Positions 56,061 through 64,000 of a stretch of DNA of 64,000 nucleotides are shown piece after piece; position 1 is the stretch's first letter; each line of letters opens with the position of its first letter. Where the stretch lies: assembly GCF_000169195.2 (NCBI RefSeq), contig NC_016023.1:1-64000 (forward strand). The letters are read 5' to 3'. The notes under the pieces are model-generated. The model did not search any database, was not told the origin of the DNA, and was given only the letters and a program-made list of their open reading frames with translations. Position numbers and translations under genes: made by a program. This stretch comes from Heyndrickxia coagulans 36D1 (GTDB lineage: Bacteria > Bacillota > Bacilli > Bacillales > Bacillaceae_C).

Positions 56061-57650
56061 CTATTCTTCGGAAAGCCATGACCGCAATAATTTTGCAAAC
56101 TCATCCGGTTTTTCCTTTGCCATTTTTTCAAGCTGTTTCCGCCTTGCTGAAGCGTCGGTTTCCTGTTCCTCATTTACGTCCGGAATGCGGGGCGGTGCCG
56201 GTTTTTCCGGCGTTTCTTCCGCCATCTCTTCTTCAGCCTCCGAAGCGGCCCGCCTTCTGTTGCGGATCATGAAGAAGATGAGCCCGGCTATCACGAGAAG
56301 CAAACCTCCGCCAATCGCGTATACCCACCACGGAATCGAAGCTTTTTTCGCCTTCTCCGGCGCATTGGCTGCAAATGGCTGGACGGAAACTGCGATTTTA
56401 TCGGCAACCGTTTGATTGGTCAGCCTTGTGCCGCTTGACTTGTCAATCGACGTTCTGACAATCGTAGAAAGCATCGATTTAATATCTTTTAACCGGGAAG
56501 CGGGCAAGGAAGACCGTTTTGTTCTGACCGGCGGCTCGACCATGACTTCTATGCCGAGATCGCGGATTTTGTACGGGCTCTCTGTAATTTTCCGTTTAAT
56601 CCGGTTTACTTCGTAGTTGATCGTGTCACTTGTTTTGGAATACGTCCCGTTCCCGTTCGACCCGGATACATACGAAGAGCCGACAGAATCTGTACTGCCA
56701 GATGGCGTTCCGGCTGCTGCGCCTGTACCCTGGTATGTTTCCTGGATTTTTTTGGCGCTGATTTCAATGCCTTTCATATTCGTCTTATCAACCGGTTCAA
56801 CGAGATCTTCCTCGCGTTTTTCCTGCGTAAAATCGATATCCGCTGTAACGGTGACAACCGCTTTTCCTGCACCCATCAGTGTGGAAAGCATCGTTTGCAC
56901 CTGCTGCTGAATATCCCGTTCAATTTGTTTTTTGATCGCCTGCTGCTGTGTATAAGCATTTCCGGAAGAATTTGAAGAATTTAAGTCATAGTACTCAAAA
57001 TTCTGGTTCATAATGACGATATTATCGGTAGGAAGATTCGGAACGCTTTTTGAAACAAGATTGTAAACGGCTTTTATCTGGTTTTGGTCCAATTCATAAC
57101 CGGGTTTTAACGTCAGGACAACCGATGCGGAAGCTTTTGCCTGGCTGTCGGCTACGAAGACGCTTTGGTTCGGAAGATTGATCATCACCTTTGCTTTTTC
57201 GACGCCGTCCATCTGTTCAATCAGATTTTCCAGTTCCGTCTGCATCGCATCGAGCTTTACGACGTTAAATTCATTGTCTGTCATCCCGAATTTTGCATTC
57301 TGGCTGAAAAAAGAATAGTCGATGCTGCCGGTCTTTGGCAGCCCTTTTGCAGCCAATGTGACTTTCAAATCGTCCACCTGGTCTTCAGGCACTTCGATCG
57401 TTTTGCCACCATCCGTGATTTTGGACGGTACGCCTTCCTGGTCCAGTTCGTCCTTGATGGATCCTGTTTCGGAGACATCCAGCCCGCTGTAGAGCGGCGC
57501 GTATTTTGTTTTTGTCATAAAATAAGTGATTCCGGCAGCAAGTACCAGCATAAGGGCAACGGCGGATATGCCGATTGTTTTCTGCTTCTTGCTCCTGCTT
57601 TTCCAAAACCCCTTCAGGTTTTGAAAAGATTGTTTTAACTTTTCATTCAT
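56061..57650 (-). CDS. fliF: flagellar MS-ring protein FliF
   Basis: Forms the membrane ring on which the flagellum is built. Two membrane helices: IGISAVALMLVLAAGITYFM near residue 30 and WWVYAIGGGLLLVIAGLIFFMI near 440. The secretin-like RBM domains lie between (PDQVDDLKVTLAAKGLP-type and KAKVMINLPNQSVFVADSQAKASASV). The cytoplasmic FliG-binding tail ends KLLRSWLSEE. Of two adjacent ATGs, 57650 has the better spacing to GGGGG. Confidence 0.96.
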   Translation of the reverse strand: MNEKLKQSFQNLKGFWKSRSKKQKTIGISAVALMLVLAAGITYFMTKTKYAPLYSGLDVSETGSIKDELDQEGVPSKITDGGKTIEVPEDQVDDLKVTLAAKGLPKTGSIDYSFFSQNAKFGMTDNEFNVVKLDAMQTELENLIEQMDGVEKAKVMINLPNQSVFVADSQAKASASVVLTLKPGYELDQNQIKAVYNLVSKSVPNLPTDNIVIMNQNFEYYDLNSSNSSGNAYTQQQAIKKQIERDIQQQVQTMLSTLMGAGKAVVTVTADIDFTQEKREEDLVEPVDKTNMKGIEISAKKIQETYQGTGAAAGTPSGSTDSVGSSYVSGSNGNGTYSKTSDTINYEVNRIKRKITESPYKIRDLGIEVMVEPPVRTKRSSLPASRLKDIKSMLSTIVRTSIDKSSGTRLTNQTVADKIAVSVQPFAANAPEKAKKASIPWWVYAIGGGLLLVIAGLIFFMIRNRRRAASEAEEEMAEETPEKPAPPRIPDVNEEQETDASARRKQLEKMAKEKPDEFAKLLRSWLSEE

Positions 57651-57801
57651 CATTATCCCCCGGGATAAAAAATTCACGGTGTTTCATCAATAGAACAGTC
57701 GGACAGCAAACGTTCCGGCATCCTTTTCGCCTTTAGGGCAGACGGAAAGGATCCGGGCGTTACGGCCGGGAAACGGCTTTTATGTACGCCGGATCAGAAC
57801 G

Positions 57802-58113
57802 TTATACTTGCATCTGCATCATTTCTTTATAGCCTTCGACTGCTTTATTTCGGACTTCCAGTGCCGTCTGCATCGAAAGGTTTGCTTTTTGTACGGCGAC
57901 CATTACCTGGTACAGGTCCACATTTTCGCCGTTCGATAGTTTTGTGATCATGGTGTCGGAATTGTTCTGCTGTTTGTTCAGTTCATTGACAGACTGCTTC
58001 AGCAGGTCCGAAAATGAAACGGAGCCGTTAGCGGACGAAGCGGCGCCCGCTGATTTTGGCGACAGCCCGCTGAAACTTGCGGACGGCGTCTGGCTGATTG
58101 GTTGGACAGCCAC
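57802..58113 (-). CDS. fliE: flagellar hook-basal body protein FliE
   Basis: Links the MS ring to the rod. The 103 residues end with the conserved block NGENVDLYQVMVAVQKANLSMQTALEVRNKAVEGYKEMMQMQV. The start is GTG 58113 behind GGAGG at eight bases. The 151-base gap to fliF carries no terminator with a proper T-run. Confidence 0.95.
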   Translation of the reverse strand: MAVQPISQTPSASFSGLSPKSAGAASSANGSVSFSDLLKQSVNELNKQQNNSDTMITKLSNGENVDLYQVMVAVQKANLSMQTALEVRNKAVEGYKEMMQMQV

Positions 58114-58149
58114 ATCATTCGCCTCCTTTCATATGCGGAATTTTCTCTG

Positions 58150-58599
58150 TTATTGGCCGAGTTCGAGCGTCTTCATCAGCATCGCTTTGGAAGCATTCAG
58201 CGCCGTGACATTGGCTTCATACGAGCGGGTGGCGCTGATCATACCGGTCATTTCCGTTAAAAGATCCACATTTGGTTTTGTCACATATCCGTTTGCATCC
58301 GCATCAGGATCATCCGGATTGTATTCTTTTTTAAAATCGCTGTTATCTTCGACAATGCCGGCCACCTGGACGCCGGACCCAGCACCCTGCATTCCGAGTT
58401 TCGAACGAAATATGGAGGCAAAAGAACCGCCTCCTGCAGCAAGTACCACTTCTTTCCGGCGGTATGGCTGCCATTTCCCATTTACATACGTATCTCTTGT
58501 TGTATCAGCGTTCGCAATATTGGAAGAGATGACATCCATCCGCAGGCGCTGTGCCGATAAGGCTTCAGAAGAAATGTTCATTCCGGTAAACATGGACAT
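58150..58599 (-). CDS. flgC: flagellar basal-body rod protein FlgC
   Basis: Proximal rod subunit. The N-terminal coil SSEALSAQRLRMDVISSNIANADTTRD and C-terminal coil VDLLTEMTGMISATRSYEANVTALNASKAMLMKTLELGQ are complete. 149 residues, ATG behind AGAGGAGG. Confidence 0.96.
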   Translation of the reverse strand: MSMFTGMNISSEALSAQRLRMDVISSNIANADTTRDTYVNGKWQPYRRKEVVLAAGGGSFASIFRSKLGMQGAGSGVQVAGIVEDNSDFKKEYNPDDPDADANGYVTKPNVDLLTEMTGMISATRSYEANVTALNASKAMLMKTLELGQ

Positions 58600-58600
58600 C

Positions 58601-58990
58601 TTACTGTCCTCCTCTCACGACATTTAATAAGGATGAGAGCTTTCCCTTTTCGAGCTCAATCAGTGACTCGTAATAAATCTGGTTGCTGGCAAGGTTCGCC
58701 ATTTCGGTATCGATGTCAACACTGTTGCCATTGCTGTTGTAAGTGGTGCCGGATTCCGTCACGATTTCTGAACTTGAATCCCCGGCAGAAAAACGGAAGT
58801 GCCGGGGGTCGGTCCGGGTCGCTGAAATGGCATTGACCGAATCCTCCAGCACATTTTTAAAACTGACATCCTGCGCCTTATAATTCGGTGTATCCGCATT
58901 GGCAATATTGTTTGAAATCACTTTCTGTCGGAGCGAAGCATACTGCAATGCATGCTCAAGCGACCGCAACGTATTGGAAGAGAGACTCAT
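58601..58990 (-). CDS. flgB: flagellar basal-body rod protein FlgB
   Basis: Proximal rod subunit and first gene of the fla/che operon. The 129 residues include QYASLRQKVISNNIANADTPNYKAQDV and the C-terminal coil VDIDTEMANLASNQIYYESLIELEKGKLSSLLNVV. ATG 58990 has GAGGTG seven bases upstream and gives the family length. In-frame codons further upstream lie in the AT-rich leader. Confidence 0.96.
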   Translation of the reverse strand: MSLSSNTLRSLEHALQYASLRQKVISNNIANADTPNYKAQDVSFKNVLEDSVNAISATRTDPRHFRFSAGDSSSEIVTESGTTYNSNGNSVDIDTEMANLASNQIYYESLIELEKGKLSSLLNVVRGGQ

Positions 58991-59106
58991 CAATGGACAC
59001 CTCATTACATAAACTTGACATTTTTTTCTTTTATACGACAAATTGTTTGCTATTTTTTATTTTAATTATTTCATAACGGGCTGTAAATGAACATATTCTT
59101 AAATCA

Positions 59107-59122
59107 CAAAAAAATTTTTTTG
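59107..59122. repeat. 16-bp perfect A/T palindrome upstream of flgB
   Basis: CAAAAAAATTTTTTTG is fully self-complementary, 117 bases ahead of flgB. It could be a bent-DNA or protein-binding element. Confidence 0.6.
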
Positions 59123-59281
59123 ATAGTAGGACTTTTGGATTAATCCCTTACTCCCACACCGCGAAAAAGATGCCGAAAAATTTTTCAAGCACCTTAATAC
59201 ACCTAGGATTACAAAAATTTACAATTACTAGGAAACACTATTGGAAGGTCGGATTTCCTTAAATTTTATCAGTATCTATAT

Positions 59282-59321
59282 ATTGGTATTTATGTGTTTT
59301 TATGGTAAATTAAATACCAAT
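59282..59321. repeat. 11-bp perfect inverted repeat downstream of codY
   Basis: ATTGGTATTTA (59282-59292) and TAAATACCAAT (59311-59321) are exact inverted copies with an 18-base spacer. It lies directly beyond the codY terminator and on the predicted upstream edge of the fla/che control region. Confidence 0.8.
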
Positions 59322-59322
59322 A

Positions 59323-59354
59323 AAAAAAAGGATACGAATCGTATCCTTTTTTGG
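59323..59354 (-). terminator. Rho-independent terminator after codY
   Basis: AGGATACG and CGTATCCT form a stem flanked by an A-run and T-run on either side, so it could work in both directions. It lies about 26 bases beyond the codY stop. Confidence 0.88.
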
Positions 59355-59379
59355 CGCAAATTGCCGTAAAGCTTATCCG

Positions 59380-60159
59380 TTAGTTAGAACGGACTTTTTC
59401 CAGTTCAACGAGGAATTTGTTATTCAATACTTTAATATAGGTCCCTTTCATGCCAAGGGAACGGGATTCAATGACCCCTGCGCTCTCCAGTTTACGCAGC
59501 GCATTCACGATGACAGAGCGGGTAATGCCAACGCGGTCCGCAATTTTGGACGCGACAAGCAGGCCTTCCTTCCCGTTTAATTCTTCAAAAATATGCTCAA
59601 TGGCTTCCAGCTCGCTGTAGGACAAAGAACTGATGGCCATTTGCACGACCGCTTTGCTGCGCGCTTCTTCTTCAATTTCTTCTGTTTTTTCGCGGAGGAT
59701 TTCCATGCCGACAACCGTCGCACTGTATTCTGCCAAAACAAGATCTTCGTCATCGAATTCCCGCTCAAGACGAGCCAGAATCAACGTACCGATTCTTTCC
59801 CCGCCGCCGACGATCGGAACAATCGTTGTCAGGCCTTTTTCAAACAGGTCTTTGTTTTCAATCGGAAATGCCGTGTACTCACTTTCAATCGTCAAATTGG
59901 ATGAGGTTTCCGTAATGTTAAACAGGCTGTTCGTGTATTCTTCCGGAAACTGGCGGTCTTCAAACATTTGTTTCATCCGCTCGTTTTCAATTTTCTGGTT
60001 GATGGCGAGACCGAGTAATTTCCCGCGGCGGCTGACGATGTAAATATTGGCCTCAATCACATCGCTCAGCGTTTCCGCCATTTCTTTAAAATTCACCGGA
60101 CGTCCGGCTGCTTTTTGCAACATCGAATTAATTTTCCTTGTTTTATCTAACAAACTCAT
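59380..60159 (-). CDS. codY: GTP- and branched-chain-amino-acid-sensing repressor CodY
   Basis: Global repressor of nutrient-limitation genes, including the fla/che operon in B. subtilis. The N-terminal GAF domain (about 1-150) binds branched-chain amino acids. The C-terminal winged helix contains [41 protein letters not shown], nearly identical across Bacillus. The ATG at 60159 ([14 protein letters not shown]) has AGGAGG seven bases upstream. 259 residues. Confidence 0.98.
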   Translation of the reverse strand: MSLLDKTRKINSMLQKAAGRPVNFKEMAETLSDVIEANIYIVSRRGKLLGLAINQKIENERMKQMFEDRQFPEEYTNSLFNITETSSNLTIESEYTAFPIENKDLFEKGLTTIVPIVGGGERIGTLILARLEREFDDEDLVLAEYSATVVGMEILREKTEEIEEEARSKAVVQMAISSLSYSELEAIEHIFEELNGKEGLLVASKIADRVGITRSVIVNALRKLESAGVIESRSLGMKGTYIKVLNNKFLVELEKVRSN

Positions 60160-60273
60160 TTCCATTCCTCCTAGATTGATTCGGTATTTGAACTGCATTG
60201 AATTGCCGGGACCTGCCGCAAAAGAGAGAAAGCCTTCATTACACGTCTACCCTTATCCGATTTTTCAAAACGG

Positions 60274-61692
60274 TTATAAAATATACTGGCTTAAATCTTT
60301 GTTCTGTGAAATCGCACCGAGCTTTTCGTCCACATACTGCGGGGTGATGGACACTTTTTCCAAATGGATGTCCGGTGCTTCGAAAGACAGATCTTCAAGC
60401 AGTTTTTCCATGATGGTATGAAGTCTTCTCGCCCCGATATTATCGGTATTTTGGTTCACTTCAAAAGCAATTTCAGCAATTCTGGTAATAGCTTCGTCAG
60501 AAAATTCTATTTGTATACCTTCTGTTTCCAATAATGCAATATATTGTTTTACCAGGGCATTATCCGGCTCGACAAGAATTTTGACAAAATCGCTGACGGT
60601 CAGTTTCTCAAGCTCCACTCTGATCGGGAATCGTCCCTGCAGTTCGGGGATCAGATCGGACGGTTTTGCCATATGAAAAGCGCCGGCAGCAATAAACAAA
60701 ATATAATCCGTTTTAATGGAGCCGTATTTTGTGACAACCGTCGATCCTTCGACAATCGGCAGAATATCCCGCTGGACGCCTTCCCTCGATACGTCCGCTT
60801 GGGACCCGTTCCCGTTTTTGGAGGCAATTTTGTCAATTTCGTCAATGAAGATAATGCCGGTTTGTTCTGCCCGGAAAATGGCTTCCTGGGTCACTTCGTC
60901 CATGTCGATCAGTTTCTGTGCCTCATCCTGTGCAAGCACTTTTCTTGCTTCCCTGACCGGCAATTTCCGCCGTTTTGTTTTTTTCGGTAGCAGATTGCCA
61001 AGCGCGTCCTGCACACTCATGCCCATTTGTTCCATGCCGGAACCCTGGAACAAATCAAACATGGACGAAGCCTGCTCTTCCACTTCCACGGTAACCGGTT
61101 CATCTTCCAGTTCACCGTTTAAGAGCTTTTCCCGTATACGCTGTTTCTGTTCCCTTTTGGAGTATTCTTCCTCCTCTTCATCCGGTGCCGTGTCCTGCTG
61201 CCCGCCGCCGCCAAAAATCATTTCAAACGGGTTTTTGAAATTCCCTTGCTTCTTCCGCGACGGGACAAGCAAATCGACGAGGCGTTCATTTGCATTTTTC
61301 TCCGCCTGATCGCGCACGCCGTTCATTTTTTCCTCTTTTACAAGCCGGACAGCCGTCTCGACAAGGTCGCGTACCATCGACTCCACATCCCGGCCGACAT
61401 ATCCGACTTCCGTAAACTTCGTGGCTTCTACTTTGACGAACGGGGCACCGACAAGCCGTGCCATTCTTCTTGCGATTTCCGTCTTTCCGACACCGGTCGG
61501 CCCGATCATCAAAATGTTTTTCGGAATAATTTCTTCCCGCATTTTTTCAGACAGTAGGCTTCTTCTGTAACGGTTCCTGAGCGCCACGGCAACAGCCCGC
61601 TTTGCTTCTTTCTGGCCGACAATATACTGGTCCAGGCGCTCAACAATCTGCCTTGGTGTCAAACTGTTTGTTTTTCTAAACGTGTTGGCCAA
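60274..61692 (-). CDS. hslU: HslU/ClpY AAA+ unfoldase
   Basis: ATPase ring of the HslVU (ClpYQ) protease. Walker [15 protein letters not shown], the pore-associated loop [15 protein letters not shown], Walker [13 protein letters not shown] and sensor [13 protein letters not shown]-like [14 protein letters not shown] are present. The intermediate domain is about residues 110-260, and the C-terminus ends SQYIL, which inserts into HslV. The TTG at 61692 has AAAGGAGTG upstream. 472 residues is normal. Confidence 0.96.
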   Translation of the reverse strand: MANTFRKTNSLTPRQIVERLDQYIVGQKEAKRAVAVALRNRYRRSLLSEKMREEIIPKNILMIGPTGVGKTEIARRMARLVGAPFVKVEATKFTEVGYVGRDVESMVRDLVETAVRLVKEEKMNGVRDQAEKNANERLVDLLVPSRKKQGNFKNPFEMIFGGGGQQDTAPDEEEEEYSKREQKQRIREKLLNGELEDEPVTVEVEEQASSMFDLFQGSGMEQMGMSVQDALGNLLPKKTKRRKLPVREARKVLAQDEAQKLIDMDEVTQEAIFRAEQTGIIFIDEIDKIASKNGNGSQADVSREGVQRDILPIVEGSTVVTKYGSIKTDYILFIAAGAFHMAKPSDLIPELQGRFPIRVELEKLTVSDFVKILVEPDNALVKQYIALLETEGIQIEFSDEAITRIAEIAFEVNQNTDNIGARRLHTIMEKLLEDLSFEAPDIHLEKVSITPQYVDEKLGAISQNKDLSQYIL

Positions 61693-61739
61693 TCCGCTCA
61701 CTCCTTTATGGAAATATACCGGTACGGGAACCTTTCCGC

Positions 61740-62282
61740 TTATAGTTCTTCCACGATAATGTTTGAATTTGTAAATACACAAATTTCAGATGCGATTTCA
61801 AGGGAAGCCCGCGCAATTTCTTTTGCGGTGAAGTTCTCTGCCGCATGCCGTTTCAGTGCACGGCCGGCAGCGAGCGCGTAATTGCCGCCCGAGCCGATAG
61901 CGAGGATGCCGTCATCCGGTTCAATGACTTCCCCCGTTCCCGAGACAAGCAGCAAATTGTTTTCATCCATGACAATCAGCATCGCTTCGAGCTTTCGGAG
62001 CACTTTATCGCTTCTCCACATTTTGGCCAGTTCCACTGCTGCCCGCGTCAGGTTGCCGTTATATTCCTGCAGTTTTCCTTCAAACATTTCGGAAAGCGTA
62101 AAAGCATCCGCAACCGAGCCGGCAAAACCGGCCAGCACTTTTCCGTTAAACAGCCGGCGGACTTTTTTGGCCGTATTTTTCATCACGACAGAGTTTCCGA
62201 GCGTCACCTGCCCATCCCCAGCCATTGCACTTTTTCCGTTATGGCGGATGGCAAATATTGTGGTTGCGTGAAAATCACCCAT
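61740..62282 (-). CDS. hslV: HslV/ClpQ peptidase
   Basis: Proteasome-like peptidase partner of HslU. The 180 residues begin [51 protein letters not shown] and [20 protein letters not shown] follow. Thr7 aligns with the catalytic N-terminal Thr of E. coli HslV. B. subtilis ClpQ instead has Ser2 after the Met and is reported as an N-terminal serine protease; here residue 2 is Gly. AGGAGGTG precedes the ATG. Confidence 0.96.
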   Translation of the reverse strand: MGDFHATTIFAIRHNGKSAMAGDGQVTLGNSVVMKNTAKKVRRLFNGKVLAGFAGSVADAFTLSEMFEGKLQEYNGNLTRAAVELAKMWRSDKVLRKLEAMLIVMDENNLLLVSGTGEVIEPDDGILAIGSGGNYALAAGRALKRHAAENFTAKEIARASLEIASEICVFTNSNIIVEEL

Positions 62283-62324
62283 ATCAGCACCTCCTATGTA
62301 ATCAAAGCGAACCGCCTTGCATTG

Positions 62325-63227
62325 CTATGCTCTCGGGTGGTAAGCCATATAAGTTTGCCGCAAATGCTCCTTGGTTACATGTGTGTAGACTTGCGTGGAA
62401 GACAAGCTTTCATGCCCAAGAAGGTCCTGTACTGTGCGCAAATCAGCCCCATGGTTCAGCAAATGGGTTGCAAATGTATGCCGCAACATGTGTGGATGAA
62501 TTTTTCCGGTCAGTGCCGCTTTTTTGATCATTTCATTTAAAATATAGCGGACACCTTTATCGGTCAATGCGCCGCCGCGTGCATTTACAAATAAATAGGG
62601 ATGGTCTTCTTTACCGCGCATCAACGTTTTCCGTGCATGCGCCATATAATCCGAAACGGCTTCCCCTGCAAAATGGCCGAACAGCACGATCCGTTCTTTT
62701 TTTCCTTTCCCTTTTACATGGATCGTCTCGAATTCAAAATCAATATCCTGCAACCGAATATTGACGCATTCGCTCACGCGGATGCCGGTCGCATACAGGA
62801 TTTCGAGCAAAGCACGGTTGCGCCGGGACAGTGCATCATCGCCTTCACATGCCGCAAACAGTTGCTCCATTTCTTCCTCATAAAAAAATTTGGGCAGGCG
62901 CTTATGTTGTTTCGGCTGTGATAAAAGTGCAAAGGGATTTTCTTTGACGATTCTCTCCCGCATCAGGAATTTGAAAAAACTGCGAATGCTGGATATTTTC
63001 CGTGCTACCGTGGCGCGGCTGTATCCGTGTTCATGCAACATTGTCAAATACAGTCTCCCTGCCGGATACCCCACCTCGTCCAGCGAGGCAATCCCCTGTG
63101 CGGTTAAAAACGCAAAAAAATCCTCCAGGTCCAGGCGATAAAATTTGATTGTGTATGCGGAATAGTTTTTCTCCACTTGCATGTATTCCATAAAAGAAAG
63201 CAAATAGCCGGACAGTTCGCCGTTCAT
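62325..63227 (-). CDS. xerC: tyrosine recombinase XerC (CodV)
   Basis: Resolves chromosome dimers with XerD. The N-terminal SAM-like domain (FMEYMQVEKNYSAYTIKFYRLDL) is followed by the catalytic domain: Arg in ATGIRVSECV, Lys in HVKGKGKKERIV, the HxxR in HMLRHTFATHLLNHGADLRTVQ, and the nucleophile Tyr in STQVYTHVTKEHL. 300 residues. First gene of the xerC-hslVU-codY operon. The start follows GAGGTG. Confidence 0.97.
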   Translation of the reverse strand: MNGELSGYLLSFMEYMQVEKNYSAYTIKFYRLDLEDFFAFLTAQGIASLDEVGYPAGRLYLTMLHEHGYSRATVARKISSIRSFFKFLMRERIVKENPFALLSQPKQHKRLPKFFYEEEMEQLFAACEGDDALSRRNRALLEILYATGIRVSECVNIRLQDIDFEFETIHVKGKGKKERIVLFGHFAGEAVSDYMAHARKTLMRGKEDHPYLFVNARGGALTDKGVRYILNEMIKKAALTGKIHPHMLRHTFATHLLNHGADLRTVQDLLGHESLSSTQVYTHVTKEHLRQTYMAYHPRA

Positions 63228-63335
63228 CTGTTTAACACCTCACATGTGCGGGGAAACGGGCCTGCTTTACGCCACTCTTCACGTTGATAGACAACAATAG
63301 GCTTTCCGGGGTTATTGCCATTTTTTTCAGCCGGT

Positions 63336-63384
63336 AAAACGGCCCGGACAAACCCGCCAGCCGGGCTTTTTGCGCCGGTCCGGG
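63336..63384 (-). promoter_or_regulatory. competing hairpins in the xerC operon leader
   Basis: Two pairings share the segment at 63342-63349: GCCCGG with CCGGGC (63361-63366), followed by CGTTTT on the minus strand, and CCCGGAC with GTCCGGG (63378-63384). The first is terminator-like, the second would exclude it. This is an eye-read attenuator candidate. Confidence 0.3.
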
Positions 63385-63478
63385 TATCCGTAAGCCCCGG
63401 CTTGCGCCAACCGAAACCCCGTCTCCCGCCGGCTCATATGCTTCGAAGCCAAGGGACGGCATTCGGAAATCCGGTTAA

Positions 63479-63508
63479 ATCATAACACATTTCCGGATCG
63501 GATTGCAA
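63479..63508 (-). promoter_or_regulatory. sigma-A promoter of xerC-hslVU-codY
   Basis: On the minus strand TTGCAA (63503-63508) and TATGAT (63479-63484) are 18 bases apart, and TGT precedes the -10 (extended -10). Confidence 0.6.
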
Positions 63509-63801
63509 CGAATGTTACATATTTTTCATAAATTTTCGAATTGTCCTTTTGACTGGCGCTTCCTGCCGTGAAAAGCCGGGAATGCCGTTTATTGAAAAGC
63601 TTTTGGCCGCTGCCCGCCAACGATTCGGGAATTCTGTCGTTTTTTGTCGCAACTGTCCTTTAAGCATTTTACAACAGCTGCTCCAAGAAGTAAAAGAATA
63701 AGATGCATTTTCTCGTAAAAATGTAAATATTCATTTTGATCAACCGGAACTTTGCCGCCCGCTCCACGCAAGGCCGCCAAAGTTCCGGCAAGGTCGATCA
63801 T

Positions 63802-64000
63802 TACTTCACCGACTGCTCTTTATAGTCACAGTGCACACATTGGATCTGCGTCCCTTTTTTCAGCTTTTTTTCAACGAGCATGTCGCCGCACTTCGGGCAC
63901 TTCCTGCCAACCGGCTTATCCCAAGAGACAAAATCACATTCCGGATAACGGTCGCACCCGTAAAAAATGCGGTTTTTCTTTGTTTTCCGCTCAATGATTT
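63802..64000 (-). CDS. topA: DNA topoisomerase I (3' end, rest outside the window)
   Basis: Relaxes negative supercoils. Only the C-terminal 65 residues are present: a zinc-ribbon module with [24 protein letters not shown] and CVHCDYKE, ending EQSVK. This is the typical TopA C-terminal zinc finger (DRYPxCDFVSW). Position ahead of xerC-hslVU-codY fits topA in B. subtilis. Confidence 0.93.

Larger units (their letters stand above)
58991..59379 (-). other. AT-rich regulatory gap between codY and flgB
   Basis: No gene is supported. The region is far more AT-rich than its surroundings. It holds the codY terminator, an 11-bp inverted repeat (59282-59321), palindromes at 59107-59122, 59137-59146 and 59175-59186, and a pair of TTGTAA direct repeats. 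A possible sigma-D promoter on the minus strand has TAAA, 15 bases, then ACTGATAA (near 59258-59290). B. subtilis has sigma-A and sigma-D promoters here and CodY repression, but no clear consensus CodY box was found. Confidence 0.6.
63228..63801 (-). other. non-coding gap between topA and xerC where trmFO is expected
   Basis: No gene is supported in 574 bases. The topA side has an 11-bp perfect hairpin (CCGGAACTTTG ... CAAAGTTCCGG, about 63740-63790) without a T-run. In the middle is a good sigma-A promoter. The xerC side is a GC-rich leader of about 245 bases with competing hairpins. Two short frames (63232-63462, 63589-63801) have no ribosome site and no recognisable family, and TrmFO motifs (GAGLAG, CSNSLRSN) are absent. 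Confidence 0.65.

Noticed and set aside
59090-59200. CodY binding box upstream of flgB
   Set aside because: The best matches to AATTTTCWGAAAATT found by eye are only about 9 of 15, which is close to chance in such AT-rich DNA.
63232-63462. A 76-codon minus-strand frame ending at xerC
   Set aside because: It has no ribosome site, an arginine/proline/glycine-rich composition typical of GC-rich leader, and overlaps the xerC leader hairpins.
63589-63801. A 70-codon minus-strand frame whose ATG overlaps the topA stop
   Set aside because: It has only a very weak ribosome site, contains the topA-side hairpin and matches no family I know. It also does not resemble TrmFO.

Overview
The window is a contiguous piece of a Bacillaceae chromosome. 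Evidence for a spore-former of the Bacillus group: dipicolinate synthase genes (dpaA/dpaB), the long fla/che operon ending in sigD and swrB, codY behind hslVU, and gram-positive type PolC. Gene order closely matches the Bacillus subtilis 168 block from topA through codY, fla/che, rpsB-tsf, uppS, polC, nusA-infB, pnp and spoVF to asd-dapG. Base composition is moderately GC-rich for a Bacillus, so a member of the B. coagulans (Heyndrickxia/Weizmannia) group is possible, but that is a guess. Every convincing gene lies on the minus strand, so transcription runs from high to low coordinates and 'upstream' below means higher coordinate.

Right end (about 64000-59380): the 3' end of topA, a 574-base gap where B. 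subtilis has trmFO, then xerC-hslV-hslU-codY behind a good sigma-A promoter. An AT-rich 389-base regulatory gap with several palindromes follows.

Centre (58990-31199): the fla/che operon, flgB-flgC-fliE-fliF-fliG-fliH-fliI-fliJ-ylxF-fliK-flgD-(TIGR02530-type gene)-flgE-swrD-fliL-fliM-fliY-cheY-fliO-fliP-fliQ-fliR-flhB-flhA-flhF-flhG-cheB-cheA-cheW-cheC-cheD-sigD-swrB. It encodes the basal body, the type III export apparatus, the switch, most of the chemotaxis pathway and the late flagellar sigma factor. Many genes overlap by 4-10 bases (ATGA junctions), which suggests translational coupling. CheB here is only the catalytic half: the receiver domain is absent.

Left part (31054-1): translation and envelope genes rpsB, tsf, pyrH, frr, uppS, cdsA, dxr, rasP, proS, polC. 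Next comes the nusA operon (rimP-nusA-rnpM-ylxQ-infB-ylxP-rbfA-truB-ribC) with a strong leader hairpin. It is followed by rpsO, pnp, ylxY, mlpA and ymxH, the spore genes dpaA-dpaB behind a sigma-K-like promoter, asd (one apparent +1 frameshift in a homopolymer), and the 5' part of dapG.

The window is almost entirely conserved housekeeping and motility sequence. I found no phage, insertion sequence, CRISPR array, defence locus or tRNA/rRNA gene, and no wholly new system. The items most worth a second look are the receiver-less CheB, the asd frameshift, a 36-bp coding minisatellite in infB, the missing trmFO, hairpins in leaders (rimP, xerC, swrD), and the structured codY-flgB gap.
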